In this document: positions 19,158 to 30,066 of the stretch, in pieces
How positions within the stretch are numbered: the first letter of the stretch is position 1
How the letters are laid out: every line of letters starts with the position of its first letter
DNA from: Zestomonas carbonaria
Lineage (GTDB): Bacteria; Pseudomonadota; Gammaproteobacteria; Pseudomonadales; Pseudomonadaceae
Length of the DNA stretch: 64,000 bases
Direction: 5' to 3'
Assembly (NCBI RefSeq): GCF_904061905.1
Contig: NZ_CAJFCI010000043.1
Location: forward strand, 1 to 64,000
Position numbers and translations under genes: made by a program
Notes under the pieces: model-generated
Told to the model about the DNA's origin: nothing
What the model saw: the letters and a program-made list of their open reading frames with translations, nothing else
The model's database searches: none

Positions 19158-19645
19158 GGGGTGGCGGGGAGGCGCTCGATGCCTTCGAATGGGCAATCCG
19201 CCAGCAAGGCGACGAGCGGTCGGCCGTCGGGCAGGGTCAGGTCCTCGGCGATCTCCGACAGCGGGTAGAGGACGAACGGTCGGGCGTGCATGTGGTAGTG
19301 CGGCACGGTCAGGCGCGGCTCGTCGATCGCCCTGTCGCCGAACAGCAGGATATCCAGGTCGAGGGTGCGTGGCCCCCAGCGCTCGGCCTTGCGCTGGCGC
19401 CCCTGGTCGAGTTCGATGCGTTGCAGGGCGTCGAGCAGTTCCAGGGGGGCGAGGGTGGTATCCAGCGCCGCGACCGCGTTGACGTAGCGCGGCTGGTCCG
19501 GCGGACCCAGCGGGTCGCTGGCGTACAGGGAGGACACCCGGGCCAACTGCGAATGGGGCAGCGCGGCGATCGCCGCGATCGCCGCGCGCAATTGCTCGGC
19601 CGGTTCGGCGAGGTTGCTGCCGAGGCCGATATAAACCCGCTCCAC
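19154..19645 (-). CDS. folK: 2-amino-4-hydroxy-6-hydroxymethyldihydropteridine pyrophosphokinase
   Basis: 163 residues from GTG 19645 (MERVYIGLGSNLAEPAEQL), one base after the pcnB stop (19647). The enzyme transfers pyrophosphate from ATP to the pterin in folate synthesis. Motifs: GLGSNL near the N-terminus, RVSSLYASDPLGPPDQPRYVNAVA, and the signature RKAERWGPRTLDLDILLFGD. Longer ATG starts lie inside pcnB and add residues not seen in the family. The near-overlap indicates coupling to pcnB. Confidence 0.93.
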   Translation of the reverse strand: MERVYIGLGSNLAEPAEQLRAAIAAIAALPHSQLARVSSLYASDPLGPPDQPRYVNAVAALDTTLAPLELLDALQRIELDQGRQRKAERWGPRTLDLDILLFGDRAIDEPRLTVPHYHMHARPFVLYPLSEIAEDLTLPDGRPLVALLADCPFEGIERLPATP

Positions 19646-19646
19646 C

Positions 19647-21053
19647 TCACTCTCCCGCTGGCTGGGCGCCATCGCCGCCGCCACGCCGGCGTCGACCGCC
19701 ACGGCGGCGCTTGCGCGGGGCGCCCGGGGTGTCGCCGCTGTCCTTGGTGGACAGGTCGCGGATCATCTGCCGGCGCGCGCTGTCGCTGACTTCCTGGTAG
19801 TCGGTCCACCAGTCGCCGAGGCCGCCGGTGTCGTCGCCGGCGCTCTCCCGCAGCAGCAGGAAGTCGTAGCCGGCGCGGAAGCGCGGGCTTTCCAGCAGCA
19901 GGTCGGCGCGCTTGCCGCTACGCCGTGGCAGTCTCTCCTGCATGTCCCAGATCTCGCGGATCGGGATGGTGAAGCGCTTGGGCACGGCGATGCGCTGGCA
20001 CTGCTCGCTGATCAGCTCGTGGGCGGCTTCCTGCATGGCCGGGATCGGCGGCATGCCGCGCTCCTGCAGGCGCGCGACCCGTGCCGGCAGCGCCGGCCAG
20101 AGCAGGGCGGCGAACAGGAAGGCCGGGGTCACCGGCTTGCCCAGCCGGATGCGCTCGTCGGTGTTGACCAGGGCCTGGCGGATCAGCCGGTGGGTGTAGT
20201 CGGGGTTCTGTTTCAGCGCGGCCGCACTGGCCGGGAACAGCGGTGCGAACAGTTCGTACTGGCGCAGCAGTTCGTAGGTGCGCTCGGCGTAGCCGGAGAG
20301 GAACAGCTTGAGCACTTCGTCGAACAGCCGTGCCGAGGGAATCTCGCGCAGCATCGGCGCCAGGCGGGCGATGGGGGCGGCGGAGTGTTTCTCTATCTCG
20401 AAGTCCAGCTTGGCGGCGAAGCGCACCGCGCGCAGCATGCGCACCGGGTCTTCCAGGTAGCGCTGCTCGGGATCTCCGATCAGGCGGATCAGGCGGTTGC
20501 GGATGTCGTGGACGCCGCGCGCATAGTCGAGGATGCGCTCGGCCGTGACGTCGAAGTACAGCGCATTGATGGTGAAGTCGCGGCGCTGGGCGTCGTCTTC
20601 CAGGCTGCCGTAGACGTTGTCGCGGAGGATCCGGCCGCTCTCGTTGCGTGCCGCCAGCGAGCTGTTTTCCTCTTCCTCGCCTTGCGGGTGATTGGCGCGG
20701 AAGGTGGCGACCTCGATGATCTCGCGGCCGAAGTGCACGTGCACCAGCTTGAAGCGGCGGCCGATCACCCGCGCGTTGCGGAATTCGGCACGCACCTGCT
20801 CGGGGGTGGCGCTGGTCGCGACGTCGAAGTCCTTGGGCTCGAGGTCGAGCAACAGGTCGCGGACGCAGCCGCCGACCAGGTAGGCCTGGTAGCCGGCCTG
20901 TTGCAGGCGCTCGACGACGCTGACGGCGTGGCGACTGATCTTCTGGCCGCGGCGCAGCGGGTGCTGGCGACTGGTCAGCACTTCGGGCGTGGTTCGCGTG
21001 TGCTTGGCGCGGCGCAGGGGAGAGCGGAGAGACTGGAACAGCTTCTTCAGCAT
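19647..21053 (-). CDS. pcnB: Poly(A) polymerase I
   Basis: 468 residues. It adds 3' A tails to RNA and so promotes decay. The nucleotidyltransferase head has AYLVGGCVRDLLLDLEPKDFDVATSATPEQV with the DFD metal-binding aspartates, followed by VIGRRFKLVHVHFGREIIEVATFRANHPQGEEEE and RRDFTINALYFD. The Arg-rich tail (RKRRRGGRRRRGGGDG) is typical of PcnB. It lies downstream of the crcZ sRNA on the same strand; folK follows immediately. Confidence 0.95.
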   Translation of the reverse strand: MLKKLFQSLRSPLRRAKHTRTTPEVLTSRQHPLRRGQKISRHAVSVVERLQQAGYQAYLVGGCVRDLLLDLEPKDFDVATSATPEQVRAEFRNARVIGRRFKLVHVHFGREIIEVATFRANHPQGEEEENSSLAARNESGRILRDNVYGSLEDDAQRRDFTINALYFDVTAERILDYARGVHDIRNRLIRLIGDPEQRYLEDPVRMLRAVRFAAKLDFEIEKHSAAPIARLAPMLREIPSARLFDEVLKLFLSGYAERTYELLRQYELFAPLFPASAAALKQNPDYTHRLIRQALVNTDERIRLGKPVTPAFLFAALLWPALPARVARLQERGMPPIPAMQEAAHELISEQCQRIAVPKRFTIPIREIWDMQERLPRRSGKRADLLLESPRFRAGYDFLLLRESAGDDTGGLGDWWTDYQEVSDSARRQMIRDLSTKDSGDTPGAPRKRRRGGRRRRGGGDGAQPAGE

Positions 21054-21172
21054 GGGAGGTTCTGTGTGACGGGCTGAGAATGATCGGCCAGAACGGAAAA
21101 TGACCGCAGAATTGGCGCGGATTCTAGCATCGTGTCGGGGGAAGGTGTGCGAGGAGGGAGGTAGAAGCTACT

Positions 21173-21547
21173 GGGGGAGCTTGCGCTCCCCCCCAAATTG
21201 GTTCGTGCTTTGTTTTTATTGTTGTATTCGGGCTTGTTGTTTTTGTTTGTCGACCCGTTCCCTCGGCCCAGTGGCTTTGGGAAAAGACTCCCAATCTCGG
21301 GAGTCAGTAGCAAACGGATTGCTTTGGAAGCCGATACAGCCGTTCTATCAAGGATCTCAACCAGTGCGGGCGCTGCTTTGTAGAGCAGTTTTGTTGTTCT
21401 CTGCCTGGCTGTGGGGCGAACCCCAACGGCTAGTCCTCTCCAAAAGAATCAGTTAGCTGCGTCCCCTGCGTTGTTGTTTTTGTTGTGCCGGAGTCGGTAC
21501 GTCTTGTTCTTATTGTGTAGGGCATTGCTTGTTATTGTTGTTGTGCC
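21173..21547 (-). ncRNA. crcZ: CrcZ, Hfq/Crc-titrating small RNA
   Basis: The cbrB-pcnB space holds an RNA read on the minus strand, starting near 21547 (GGCACAACAACAATAACAAG), 11-12 bases from a sigma-54 promoter. It has six A-rich tracts fitting AANAANAA, at about 21529-21545, 21503-21515, 21470-21487, 21388-21401, 21233-21250 and 21208-21226. CrcZ in P. aeruginosa occupies this same place; it sequesters Hfq/Crc and relieves catabolite repression. A central hairpin is at about 21289-21308, and a strong 3' hairpin at 21173-21192 (arms GGGGGAGC/GCTCCCCC). Ends are estimated, giving about 375 nt. The 3' hairpin lacks a U-tract. Confidence 0.92.
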
Positions 21548-21555
21548 AGAGATAA

Positions 21556-21571
21556 AGCAGGTGTCGTGCCA
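21556..21571 (-). promoter_or_regulatory. Sigma-54 promoter of crcZ
   Basis: On the minus strand TGGCAC, five bases, then CTGCT: the -24 GG and -12 GC are correctly spaced, with one mismatch to the TGGCAC-N5-TTGC consensus. It lies just upstream of the start of CrcZ. CbrB, encoded next to it, is a sigma-54 activator and is the known driver of crcZ. Confidence 0.85.
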
Positions 21572-21629
21572 GTTTTTTAAAATCCTTTAAAATCAATGGC
21601 TTGGTATTTTGGCCCGGGGCGGTGGGTAG

Positions 21630-21667
21630 AAAAAAGGCCGGGTTTCGTTACCCGATAACCCGACCTT
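21630..21667 (-). terminator. Rho-independent terminator of cbrAB
   Basis: On the minus strand GGTCGGGTT pairs with AACCCGGCC (one G-T pair), followed by a run of six T. It lies about 70 bases after the cbrB stop and upstream of the crcZ promoter, insulating the two transcripts. Confidence 0.85.
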
Positions 21668-21736
21668 TGTTACGGAATATGAGCAGCGGTAACAGAGCGG
21701 GAACCAAATCGCCCGGGTTCTGTCACTGCCGTCGAC

Positions 21737-23167
<1,431 letters not shown>

Positions 23168-23171
23168 GAAT

Positions 23172-26144
23172 TCAGCTCTCTCGACGATCTCTGGTCACTG
23201 CGGACGTCGTGTCGACATGGCGCGGCAGAGTCACCCGGATACGGGTGCCGCGCTGGTGCTCGGAATCGGCCGGGCTGTCGATGGTGATCTGCCCATAATG
23301 CTCTTCCACGATCGAATAGACCAGTGCGAGCCCCAGCCCGGTCCCCTTGCCTGGGTCCTTGGTGGTGAAAAACGGTTCGAACAGGCGGTCCACGATCGCC
23401 TTCGGAATGCCGCTGCCCTCGTCTTCGACGATGAGGTCGACGGTCTGTTCGGAGGCCTCGCTCCTGACCCTGATGGTGCCGCCGGGCGGCGAGGCGTCGC
23501 GAGCGTTCGAGAGCAGGTTGATGAGCACCTGGGCGAGTCGTTGCGGGTCGCCTTCGACCCAGTGGTCGGGGTCGCACAGGTTGAGGAACTGCACTTCGAC
23601 GCTTTGCCGGTTGAGTGATAGCAGGGCGATGGCTTCGCGGGCGACTTCCGCCAGGCAGACCGGATATTCGGCCTGCTGGCGGCCACCGGCATGGGCGAAG
23701 CTCATCAGCGACTGGACGATGCGCGACACGCGCTTGGTCTGCTCGATGATCTGCGCGCTGATCTCACTGATCTCGCCATCGTCCTCGCGCTCCTCGCGCA
23801 GGTTCTGCGCCAGGCAGGCGATCCCGGTGATCGGGTTGCCGATCTCGTGGGCGACGCCGGCGGCCAGGCGGCCGATGCTGGCCAGGCGTTCGGAGTGGAC
23901 CAGCTTGTCTTCCAGCATCTGCGTTTCGGTCAGGTCCTCGACCAGCAGCACCAGGCCGGTGTTGCCCGGCGCCAGCGGCTCGTCGATGGCGGCCTTGTGC
24001 AGGTTGAGCCAGCGGGTCTGGCCGTCGAGGGCCAGGCTCTGCTTGTGCAGGTGCTCGTCGGGCAGGTTGATGAAGCCTTCCAGCAGGCCCTTCCACGGCT
24101 CGGCGATGGTCGCCAGCCGCGAGCCGACCAGGCGCTGGGCGGGGATGCCGGTGAGCTCCTCCATGGCGCGGTTCCACATGAGGATTTCCTGGTCCTTGGC
24201 CAGCGAGCAGACGCCCATCGGCAGTTCCTGCAAGGTCTGCCGGTGATAGCGGCGCAGCGCGTCCAGCTCGGCGGCCAGGCCGGTGAGGCGCGAGTGGTAG
24301 TCCTCCAGCCGGCTCTCGATGAAGTGGATGTCCTCGGTGACGTAGCCTTCGCTGCCGCTCTTGTAGGGCAGGAAGGTCTCGACGATGTCCTGCGCCACGT
24401 TGGGGCCCATCAACCCGGAAAGGTTGGCTTCGAGGCGGTCGCGCAGGCGGCGCAGGGCGTAGGGGCGGTTCTCGTCGAACGGCAGGTGCAGGTCGCGCAG
24501 CGCCTGTTCCACCTCGCGCTGGGCGATCTTGGCGCCGAGCGGCTTGGCCAGTTGCGTGGCGAACTCCTGCGGCGAGGTGGCCTGCAACTCGCGGCGCTGC
24601 GGGCGGCGCACGTTGTCCACGGCGCAGGCTTCGGCGGCGCTCTGTTCCTCCGGGCTGGTCTCGCTGAACAGCGATACCAGGGTGAACACCAGCACGTTGG
24701 CGGCCAGCGAGGCGATCGCCGCCAGGTGCCAACTGGTGTCGTCGAGCACGTAGATGATGTCGAACAGCGGCAGGTAGATGCCCTGGATGTTGCCCAGCAG
24801 CGGCAGCAGCATGCTGACCAGCCACATGCCGATGCCGGTCAGCAGGCCGGCGATGAAGCCGCGCCGGTTGGCGGTCGGCCAGTACAGCACGGAGAGCACG
24901 CCGGGGAGGAACTGCAAGGTGGCGACGAAGGCGACGATGCCCAGGTTGGCGAGGTCCTGTTCGGCGCCGAGCAGCAGGTAGAAGCCGTAGCCGGCGGCGA
25001 TGATGGCGATGATCAGGGCCCGGCGGGTCCATTTCAGCCAGCGATAGATGTTGCCTTCCGCCGGCGGCTGGTAGAGCGGCAGCACCAGGTGGTTGAGGGC
25101 CATGCCGGACAGCGCAAGGGTGGTGACGATGATCAGCCCGCTGGACGCCGACAGCCCGCCGACGTAGGCCAGCAGGGTCAGCGGCTGGTTGTTCACGGCG
25201 ATGCCGACGCCGAGGGTGAAGTACTCGGGGTTGGTGGTGGCGCCGAGTTTCAGGCCGGCCCAGAGGATCAGCGGCACCGCCAGGCTGATCAGCAGCAGGT
25301 ACAGCGGCAGCCCCCAACTGGCGCTGACCAGCGCGCGCGGGTTGAGGTTCTCGGTGAAGGCCATGTGGTACATGTGCGGCATGACGATGGCCGAGGCGAA
25401 GAACACCAGCAGCAGGGTGCGCCAGGGGCCCTCCTGCAGCGGCGTGTGCAGCGCGGCGAGGGCGCTCTGGTTGCTGAGCAGCCAGAGTTCCAGGCCCTGG
25501 GCGCCGCCGAACACTTCATAGAAGGCGTACAGGCCGATACCGCCGAGGGCCAGCAGCTTGACCACCGATTCGAAGGCGATGGCGAACACCAGCCCTTCGT
25601 GCTTCTCGCGGGTGGCGATGTGCCGGGCGCCGAACAGGATGGTGAAGAGGATGATCAACCCGCAGTAGCTCAGTGCCACCCGCTCGTGCACCGTCTCGCG
25701 GGTGAGGATGCTGATCGAGTCGGCGATCGCTTGCATCTGCAGGGCCAGCAGCGGCAGCACGCCGAGCAGCATGAAGATGGTGGTCAGCGCGCCGGCCCAG
25801 GTGCTGCGGAAGCGGAAGGCGAACAGGTCGGCCAGCGACGACAACTGGTAGGTGCGGGTGATGCGCAGGATCGGATAGAGCAGCACCGGCGCCAGCAGGA
25901 AGGCGCCGGACACGCCCAGGTAGCTGGCGAGGAAGCCGAAGCCGTACTGGTAGGCCATGCCGACCGTGCCGTAGAACGCCCAGGCGCTGGCGTAGACGCC
26001 GAGCGACAGGGTGTAGGTCAGCGGGTGGTAGATGATCCGGCGCGGCACCACGCCACGCTCGCTGAGCCAGGCGACACCGAACAGGGCGAACAGGTAGAGG
26101 GCGCTGATCAGGATCAGCTGCGTCAGGTTAAAGCTCGTCAGCAT
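23172..26144 (-). CDS. cbrA: Sensor histidine kinase CbrA with SLC5 transporter domain
   Basis: 990 residues. The first roughly 500 residues are a sodium/solute-symporter (SLC5)-like domain with about 13 membrane segments (for example [20 protein letters not shown] and [22 protein letters not shown]). A linker (STAC-like), a PAS domain around residues 625-735 ([24 protein letters not shown]), HisKA with His766 ([12 protein letters not shown]) and an HATPase_c domain ([28 protein letters not shown]) follow. It phosphorylates CbrB; in P. putida and P. fluorescens the transporter part is linked to histidine uptake, notable given hut genes in this window. It overlaps cbrX by 17 bases. Confidence 0.97.
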   Translation of the reverse strand: MLTSFNLTQLILISALYLFALFGVAWLSERGVVPRRIIYHPLTYTLSLGVYASAWAFYGTVGMAYQYGFGFLASYLGVSGAFLLAPVLLYPILRITRTYQLSSLADLFAFRFRSTWAGALTTIFMLLGVLPLLALQMQAIADSISILTRETVHERVALSYCGLIILFTILFGARHIATREKHEGLVFAIAFESVVKLLALGGIGLYAFYEVFGGAQGLELWLLSNQSALAALHTPLQEGPWRTLLLVFFASAIVMPHMYHMAFTENLNPRALVSASWGLPLYLLLISLAVPLILWAGLKLGATTNPEYFTLGVGIAVNNQPLTLLAYVGGLSASSGLIIVTTLALSGMALNHLVLPLYQPPAEGNIYRWLKWTRRALIIAIIAAGYGFYLLLGAEQDLANLGIVAFVATLQFLPGVLSVLYWPTANRRGFIAGLLTGIGMWLVSMLLPLLGNIQGIYLPLFDIIYVLDDTSWHLAAIASLAANVLVFTLVSLFSETSPEEQSAAEACAVDNVRRPQRRELQATSPQEFATQLAKPLGAKIAQREVEQALRDLHLPFDENRPYALRRLRDRLEANLSGLMGPNVAQDIVETFLPYKSGSEGYVTEDIHFIESRLEDYHSRLTGLAAELDALRRYHRQTLQELPMGVCSLAKDQEILMWNRAMEELTGIPAQRLVGSRLATIAEPWKGLLEGFINLPDEHLHKQSLALDGQTRWLNLHKAAIDEPLAPGNTGLVLLVEDLTETQMLEDKLVHSERLASIGRLAAGVAHEIGNPITGIACLAQNLREEREDDGEISEISAQIIEQTKRVSRIVQSLMSFAHAGGRQQAEYPVCLAEVAREAIALLSLNRQSVEVQFLNLCDPDHWVEGDPQRLAQVLINLLSNARDASPPGGTIRVRSEASEQTVDLIVEDEGSGIPKAIVDRLFEPFFTTKDPGKGTGLGLALVYSIVEEHYGQITIDSPADSEHQRGTRIRVTLPRHVDTTSAVTRDRRES

Positions 26145-26304
26145 CGCGTTGGCTCTGCAGGATGAGGGTCACCACGATGAGAATCAGCCAGAGCAGGTAG
26201 GGCCGGTACCAGGCACCGCTCGGGTCGACCCACCAGTCCATGATGGCGGGGGAGAACAGGTAGATCCCCACCACCAGGAGCAGGACCAATCGATAGATGT
26301 ACAT
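26128..26304 (-). CDS. cbrX: CbrX, small membrane protein upstream of cbrA
   Basis: A 58-residue ORF from ATG 26304 to TAA 26128, beginning MYIYRLVLLLVVGIYLFSP and ending [12 protein letters not shown]. Two hydrophobic helices (about 4-20 and 36-50) are joined by a short loop IMDWWVDPSGAWYRPY. Its 3' end overlaps the cbrA start by 17 bases, so it is surely translated with cbrA. A small ORF named cbrX precedes cbrA in other pseudomonads. It resembles the small DUF4212-like partners of SLC5 transporters in shape, so it may assist the CbrA transporter domain; that role is inference. Confidence 0.85.
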   Translation of the reverse strand: MYIYRLVLLLVVGIYLFSPAIMDWWVDPSGAWYRPYLLWLILIVVTLILQSQRDADEL

Positions 26305-26379
26305 GGCTGGCTACAAGCCTCAAGTGACAAGCCGCAAGTTATAAGCGTTGCCGTGGAGCTTGGCGAGTTTATGCTTCTA

Positions 26380-26414
26380 GCTTGCAGCTTGCAGCTTGCA
26401 GCTTGCAGCTTGCA
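26380..26414. repeat. Heptanucleotide tandem repeat, five perfect copies of GCTTGCA
   Basis: Five exact GCTTGCA units in tandem abut the last codons of gluQ: a sixth, partial unit (GCTTCA, 26415-26420) contains its stop. Upstream the sequence contains degenerate forms of the same words (AAGCCTCAAGTGACAAGCCGCAAG). It lies in the 113-base space between gluQ and cbrX. Confidence 0.9.
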
Positions 26415-26417
26415 GCT

Positions 26418-27305
26418 TCAGCGCAACTGCTCTTCGAGCAGCGTCCGGCTACGCGGGAGACGCATGGCATCCCAGTTGGCGATTCCCCACTCCAGCACCT
26501 GGCGTGGCGGCAGGTTTTCCAGGTCGCTGGGCGGCTCCTGGCCGAGCGTGCGCAGGGCGCGGGCCAGCAGCGGGCCGGCCTGGTCGGCGGGGAGCGGCGG
26601 CGAGCGATAGGATTTGCCGAGCTTGTGGCCGTCCGGCTGGATGATCAGCGGCACGTGCAGGTAGCGCGGCTGCGGCAGGCCGAGCAGTTCCTGCAGGTAG
26701 AGCTGGCGCGGGGTGGAGTCGAGCAGGTCGGCGCCGCGCACGATGTCGGTCACGCCCTGCCAGGCGTCGTCGAGCACCACGGCCAGTTGGTAGGCGTAGA
26801 GACCATCGCGGCGGCGGATCACGAAGTCGCCGACCTCACGGCCGAGGTGCTGGCGGAATTCGCCCTGCACGCGGTCGACGAAGCGGTACTCCAGCTCCGG
26901 CACGCGCAAACGGATCGCCGCGCCCTGTGGATCGTGCCGGGCGTCGCGGCAGGTGCCGGGGTAGATGCCGCCGTGGCTTTCGAGCTGCTTGCGCGAGCAG
27001 GTGCAGGCATAGGCCAGGCCCTGGCGCAGCAACTGGTCGATCACCTGCTGGTAGGCCCCGTGGCGGTCGCTCTGGCGGACCAGTTCGCCGTCCCATTCGA
27101 AGCCGTACTCCTCCAGGGTACGCAGGATGGCGTCCTGGGCTCCGGCGACCTCGCGCGGCGGATCGAGGTCTTCCATGCGCAGCAGCCAGCGGCCGCCGCA
27201 GGCGCGGGCGTCCAGGTAGGAGGCGAGGGCGGCGACCAGTGAGCCGAAGTGCAGGTAGCCGCTCGGCGTGGGGGCGAAGCGGCCGATGTAGGCGGGGGCG
27301 GTCAT
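26418..27305 (-). CDS. gluQ: Glutamyl-Q tRNA(Asp) synthetase
   Basis: 295 residues. A truncated GluRS paralogue that attaches glutamate to the queuosine base of tRNA-Asp. The catalytic fold has the HIGH-type loop GRFAPTPSGYLHFGSLVAALASYLDAR and the KMSKS-equivalent HKLGKSYRSPPL. The zinc-binding Cys residues are in YACTCSRKQLESHGGIYPGTCRD. It lacks the anticodon-binding domain of GluRS, which explains the short length. It follows dksA, as in many gammaproteobacteria. Confidence 0.95.
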   Translation of the reverse strand: MTAPAYIGRFAPTPSGYLHFGSLVAALASYLDARACGGRWLLRMEDLDPPREVAGAQDAILRTLEEYGFEWDGELVRQSDRHGAYQQVIDQLLRQGLAYACTCSRKQLESHGGIYPGTCRDARHDPQGAAIRLRVPELEYRFVDRVQGEFRQHLGREVGDFVIRRRDGLYAYQLAVVLDDAWQGVTDIVRGADLLDSTPRQLYLQELLGLPQPRYLHVPLIIQPDGHKLGKSYRSPPLPADQAGPLLARALRTLGQEPPSDLENLPPRQVLEWGIANWDAMRLPRSRTLLEEQLR

Positions 27306-27327
27306 CGGCGGGAGGCTACAAATGAAG

Positions 27328-27347
27328 CGGGGCGCCTAGGCGCCCCG
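27328..27347 (-). terminator. Hairpin between dksA and gluQ
   Basis: Perfect palindrome, arms CGGGGCGCC/GGCGCCCCG around TA. On the minus strand it is followed only by CTTCATTTGTAG, so termination would be weak; partial read-through into gluQ (23 bases on) is likely. Confidence 0.6.
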
Positions 27348-27354
27348 TGGTCGG

Positions 27355-27798
27355 TCAGGAACCGATCTGCTTTTCCTTGATTTCCGCCAGGGTCTTGCAG
27401 TCGATGCACAGGGTGGCGGTTGGGCGGGCTTCCAGGCGGCGGATACCGATTTCCACACCGCAGGATTCGCACCAGCCGTAATCGTTGTCTTCGATCAGTT
27501 GCAGGGTCTCGTCGATCTTCTTGATCAGCTTGCGCTCGCGGTCGCGGGCACGCAGCTCCAGGCTGAATTCCTCTTCCTGGCTGGCGCGATCGGCTGGATC
27601 GGGGAAGTTGGCCGCTTCGTCCTGCATGTGATGCACGGTCCGGTCGACCTCCTGCATCAGCTCCATCTTCCACTTGTTGAGGATGGCGGTGAAATGAGCA
27701 CGCATCGCGTCGCTCATGTATTCCTCGCCTTTGGTTTCCTGATAAGGCTCGAAACCGCGGGTCAGTTGGCTGCTCTTTTCTTTTGCTTTGGTAGGCAT
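27355..27798 (-). CDS. dksA: RNA polymerase-binding transcription factor DksA
   Basis: 147 residues from ATG 27798 ([19 protein letters not shown]). DksA works with ppGpp in the secondary channel of RNA polymerase. The coiled coil spans about 30-110, with the tip motif [10 protein letters not shown], and the C-terminal zinc finger is formed by CESCG and CIDC. Length and all four cysteines match the canonical DksA, not the cysteine-poor DksA2 paralogue of P. aeruginosa. An in-frame upstream extension lacks family similarity. Confidence 0.96.
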   Translation of the reverse strand: MPTKAKEKSSQLTRGFEPYQETKGEEYMSDAMRAHFTAILNKWKMELMQEVDRTVHHMQDEAANFPDPADRASQEEEFSLELRARDRERKLIKKIDETLQLIEDNDYGWCESCGVEIGIRRLEARPTATLCIDCKTLAEIKEKQIGS

Positions 27799-27994
27799 GG
27801 ATGACCGCCTCTTAATCTCTCTGATCCATTGCGCAGGATGATATCCATTGCCGTCATTGGTGCCGGCCCTGCGGCTGCAAGCGGGCGAACTTACCAGATC
27901 GATTCCGCCTGCGCTACTCCCGGTTGTCGAGCCTGCTACGGTTTGCCCGGTCGGTCGGATAGAATCCGCTGTTCTTTCATATAAAGGAAGGCCC

Positions 27995-29176
27995 ATGGCC
28001 CATCCCTACAGTGCGCGCAGCCGCGCCATCGAACCTTTCCATGTCATGGCCCTGCTGGCGCGTGCCAACCAGTTGCAGGCCGAAGGTCACGATGTCATCC
28101 ACCTGGAAATCGGCGAGCCGGATTTCACCACCGCCGAGCCCATCATCGCCGCCGGGCAGGCCGCGCTGGCCGCCGGGCATACCCGCTACACCGCCGCGCG
28201 CGGAGTACCGGCGCTGCGTGAGGCGATCGCCAGTTTCTACGCCGAACGTTACCGGTTAAGGATAGACCCCGAACGCATTCTGATTACCCCCGGCGGATCG
28301 GGGGCGTTGCTGCTGGCCTCCAGCCTGCTGGTCGACCCCGGCAAGCACTGGCTGCTGGCCGACCCGGGCTACCCGTGCAACCGCCATTTCCTGCGCCTGG
28401 TCGAGGGTGGCGCGCAACTGGTGCCGGTGGGTCCGGAGGAGCGTTACCAACTGACGCCGCAACTGGTCGAGCGGCACTGGGACGGCGACAGCGTCGGCGC
28501 GCTGGTGGCTTCGCCGGCCAATCCGACCGGCACCCTGCTGCACCGTGACGAGCTGGCTGCCCTGTCGGCGACGGTGAAAGGGCGCGGTGGCCATCTGGTG
28601 GTCGACGAGATCTACCATGGCCTGACCTACGGCGTGGACGCCAGCAGCGTGCTGGAGGTGGATGACGAAGCCTTCGTGCTGAACAGTTTTTCCAAGTATT
28701 TCGGCATGACCGGCTGGCGTCTCGGCTGGCTGGTGGCGCCGCCGCAGGCCGTCCCGGAACTGGAGAAGCTGGCGCAGAACCTCTACATCAGCGCGCCGAG
28801 CATGGCCCAGTACGCTGCGCTGGCCTGCTTCGAGCCGGCCACCCTGGCGATCCTCGAGGAGCGCCGCGCCGAGTTCGCCCGCCGCCGCGACTACCTGCTG
28901 CCGGCCCTGCGCGAGCTGGGCTTCGGCATCGCCGTGGAGCCGGAAGGTGCCTTCTACCTGTATGCGGACATCTCGGCCTTCGGCGGCGATGCCTTCGCCT
29001 TCTGCCGGCACTTCATCGAGACCGAGCATGTCGCCTTCACCCCCGGGGTGGATTTCGGGCGGCACCTGGCCAGCCGGCACGTGCGCTTCGCCTACACGCA
29101 GAGCCTGCCGCGCCTGGAGGAGGCGGTCGAACGCATCGCCCGTGGCCTGAAAAGCTGGAGGCCGGATGCGCTTTGA
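27995..29176 (+). CDS. PLP-dependent aminotransferase, class I/II
   Basis: 393 residues from ATG 27995, preceded by AAGGAAG at 27985-27991. Fold-type I aminotransferase: [60 protein letters not shown], and the PLP lysine in [15 protein letters not shown]. The P. aeruginosa orthologue at this place (near dksA) is labelled aspC, but the true amino donor cannot be deduced from sequence. Its 3' end overlaps sfsA by 11 bases, so the two are coupled. Divergent from dksA. Confidence 0.9.
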   Translation: MAHPYSARSRAIEPFHVMALLARANQLQAEGHDVIHLEIGEPDFTTAEPIIAAGQAALAAGHTRYTAARGVPALREAIASFYAERYRLRIDPERILITPGGSGALLLASSLLVDPGKHWLLADPGYPCNRHFLRLVEGGAQLVPVGPEERYQLTPQLVERHWDGDSVGALVASPANPTGTLLHRDELAALSATVKGRGGHLVVDEIYHGLTYGVDASSVLEVDDEAFVLNSFSKYFGMTGWRLGWLVAPPQAVPELEKLAQNLYISAPSMAQYAALACFEPATLAILEERRAEFARRRDYLLPALRELGFGIAVEPEGAFYLYADISAFGGDAFAFCRHFIETEHVAFTPGVDFGRHLASRHVRFAYTQSLPRLEEAVERIARGLKSWRPDAL

Positions 29177-29873
29177 GCCGCCTCTGGAGGAAGGGCGCCT
29201 GCTGCAGCGCTACAAGCGTTTCCTCGCCGATATCGAGACGCCGGCCGGCGAGCGCCTGACCATCCACTGCCCGAACACCGGCTCGATGCTCAATTGCATG
29301 AGCCCGGGCGGGCGAGTCTGGTTCAGCCGCAGCAACGACCCGAAGCGCAAGCTACCCGGCACCTGGGAGTTGAGCGAGACGCCACAGGGCCGGTTGGCCT
29401 GCGTGAACACCGCGCGGGCCAATGCGCTGGTCGAGGAGGCCCTGCGCGCAGGAATGATCGGCGAACTGGCCGGCTTCACGGCGCTCAAGCGCGAAGTGGC
29501 CTATGGCGAGGAGCGCAGCCGCGCCGACTTCCGCCTGGACTACCCCGAAGGTCCGGCCTTCGTCGAAGTGAAGAGCGTCACCCTCGGCTTCGACGCCTCG
29601 CCGGTGGCGGCCTTTCCCGATGCGGTGACCGCTCGCGGCAGCAAGCACCTGCGCGAACTGGCTACGCTGGCCCGCCAGGGCGTGCGTGCCGTGCAACTGT
29701 ACTGCGTGAACCTGAGCGGCATCACGGCGGTACGGCCGGCGGCGGAGATCGATCCGGCCTATGCCGCGGCCCTGCGCGAAGCCGTGGCGGCCGGCGTGGA
29801 AGTGCTGGCCTACGGCGCTGAGGTCAGCCCCCAGGAAATCCGCCTGACCCGGCGGCTGGAAGTGCACCTGTAG
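29166..29873 (+). CDS. sfsA: SfsA family DNA/RNA-associated protein
   Basis: 235 residues. Conserved SfsA core: [38 protein letters not shown], then [25 protein letters not shown] and [15 protein letters not shown]. The FVEVK motif resembles a nuclease-like PD-(D/E)XK site. In E. coli SfsA was described as a sugar-fermentation stimulation protein; its biochemical role is unresolved. Starts inside the aminotransferase gene and ends directly before a palindromic repeat. Confidence 0.92.
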   Translation: MRFEPPLEEGRLLQRYKRFLADIETPAGERLTIHCPNTGSMLNCMSPGGRVWFSRSNDPKRKLPGTWELSETPQGRLACVNTARANALVEEALRAGMIGELAGFTALKREVAYGEERSRADFRLDYPEGPAFVEVKSVTLGFDASPVAAFPDAVTARGSKHLRELATLARQGVRAVQLYCVNLSGITAVRPAAEIDPAYAAALREAVAAGVEVLAYGAEVSPQEIRLTRRLEVHL

Positions 29874-29923
29874 GAGCGAGCTCTGCTCGCGAATATCGGC
29901 CCCTCGAAAGCTTCGCGAGCAGT
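29872..29923. repeat. Pseudomonas REP-like repeat, TAGGAGCGAGC...GCTCGCGAA family
   Basis: TAGGAGCGAGCTCTGCTCGC starts within the sfsA stop codon, and an inverted TTCGCGAGCAG lies at 29913-29923. The same family is at 39504-39569. The 339-base space from 29874 to 30212 otherwise contains the cioA control region. Confidence 0.78.
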
Positions 29924-30052
29924 CTCCCTTCGCCTCTCCACAGCCCATTACCGAGCAGAGCCCGGGAGCGCTCCGTGTCCGTGACAATCGGTCACAGCGG
30001 CAATCGACCACAGCGGAAATGCCGCAATCCGGCGCTAGGATTCACCCATTGC

Positions 30053-30066
30053 TTGATCTGGATCAA
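30053..30066 (+). promoter_or_regulatory. ANR/FNR box upstream of cioA
   Basis: TTGATCTGGATCAA is a perfect match to the TTGAT-N4-ATCAA ANR consensus, 147 bases before the cioA start. In P. aeruginosa ANR represses cioAB when oxygen is low; the site is consistent with the same control here. A small AAAACC/GGTTTT hairpin follows at about 30066-30085. I could not settle the -10/-35 elements. Confidence 0.85.

Noticed and set aside
29880-30052. A small gene between sfsA and the ANR box
   Set aside because: The only plus-strand frame there (from about 29975) has no ribosome site and runs through the promoter region of cioA.
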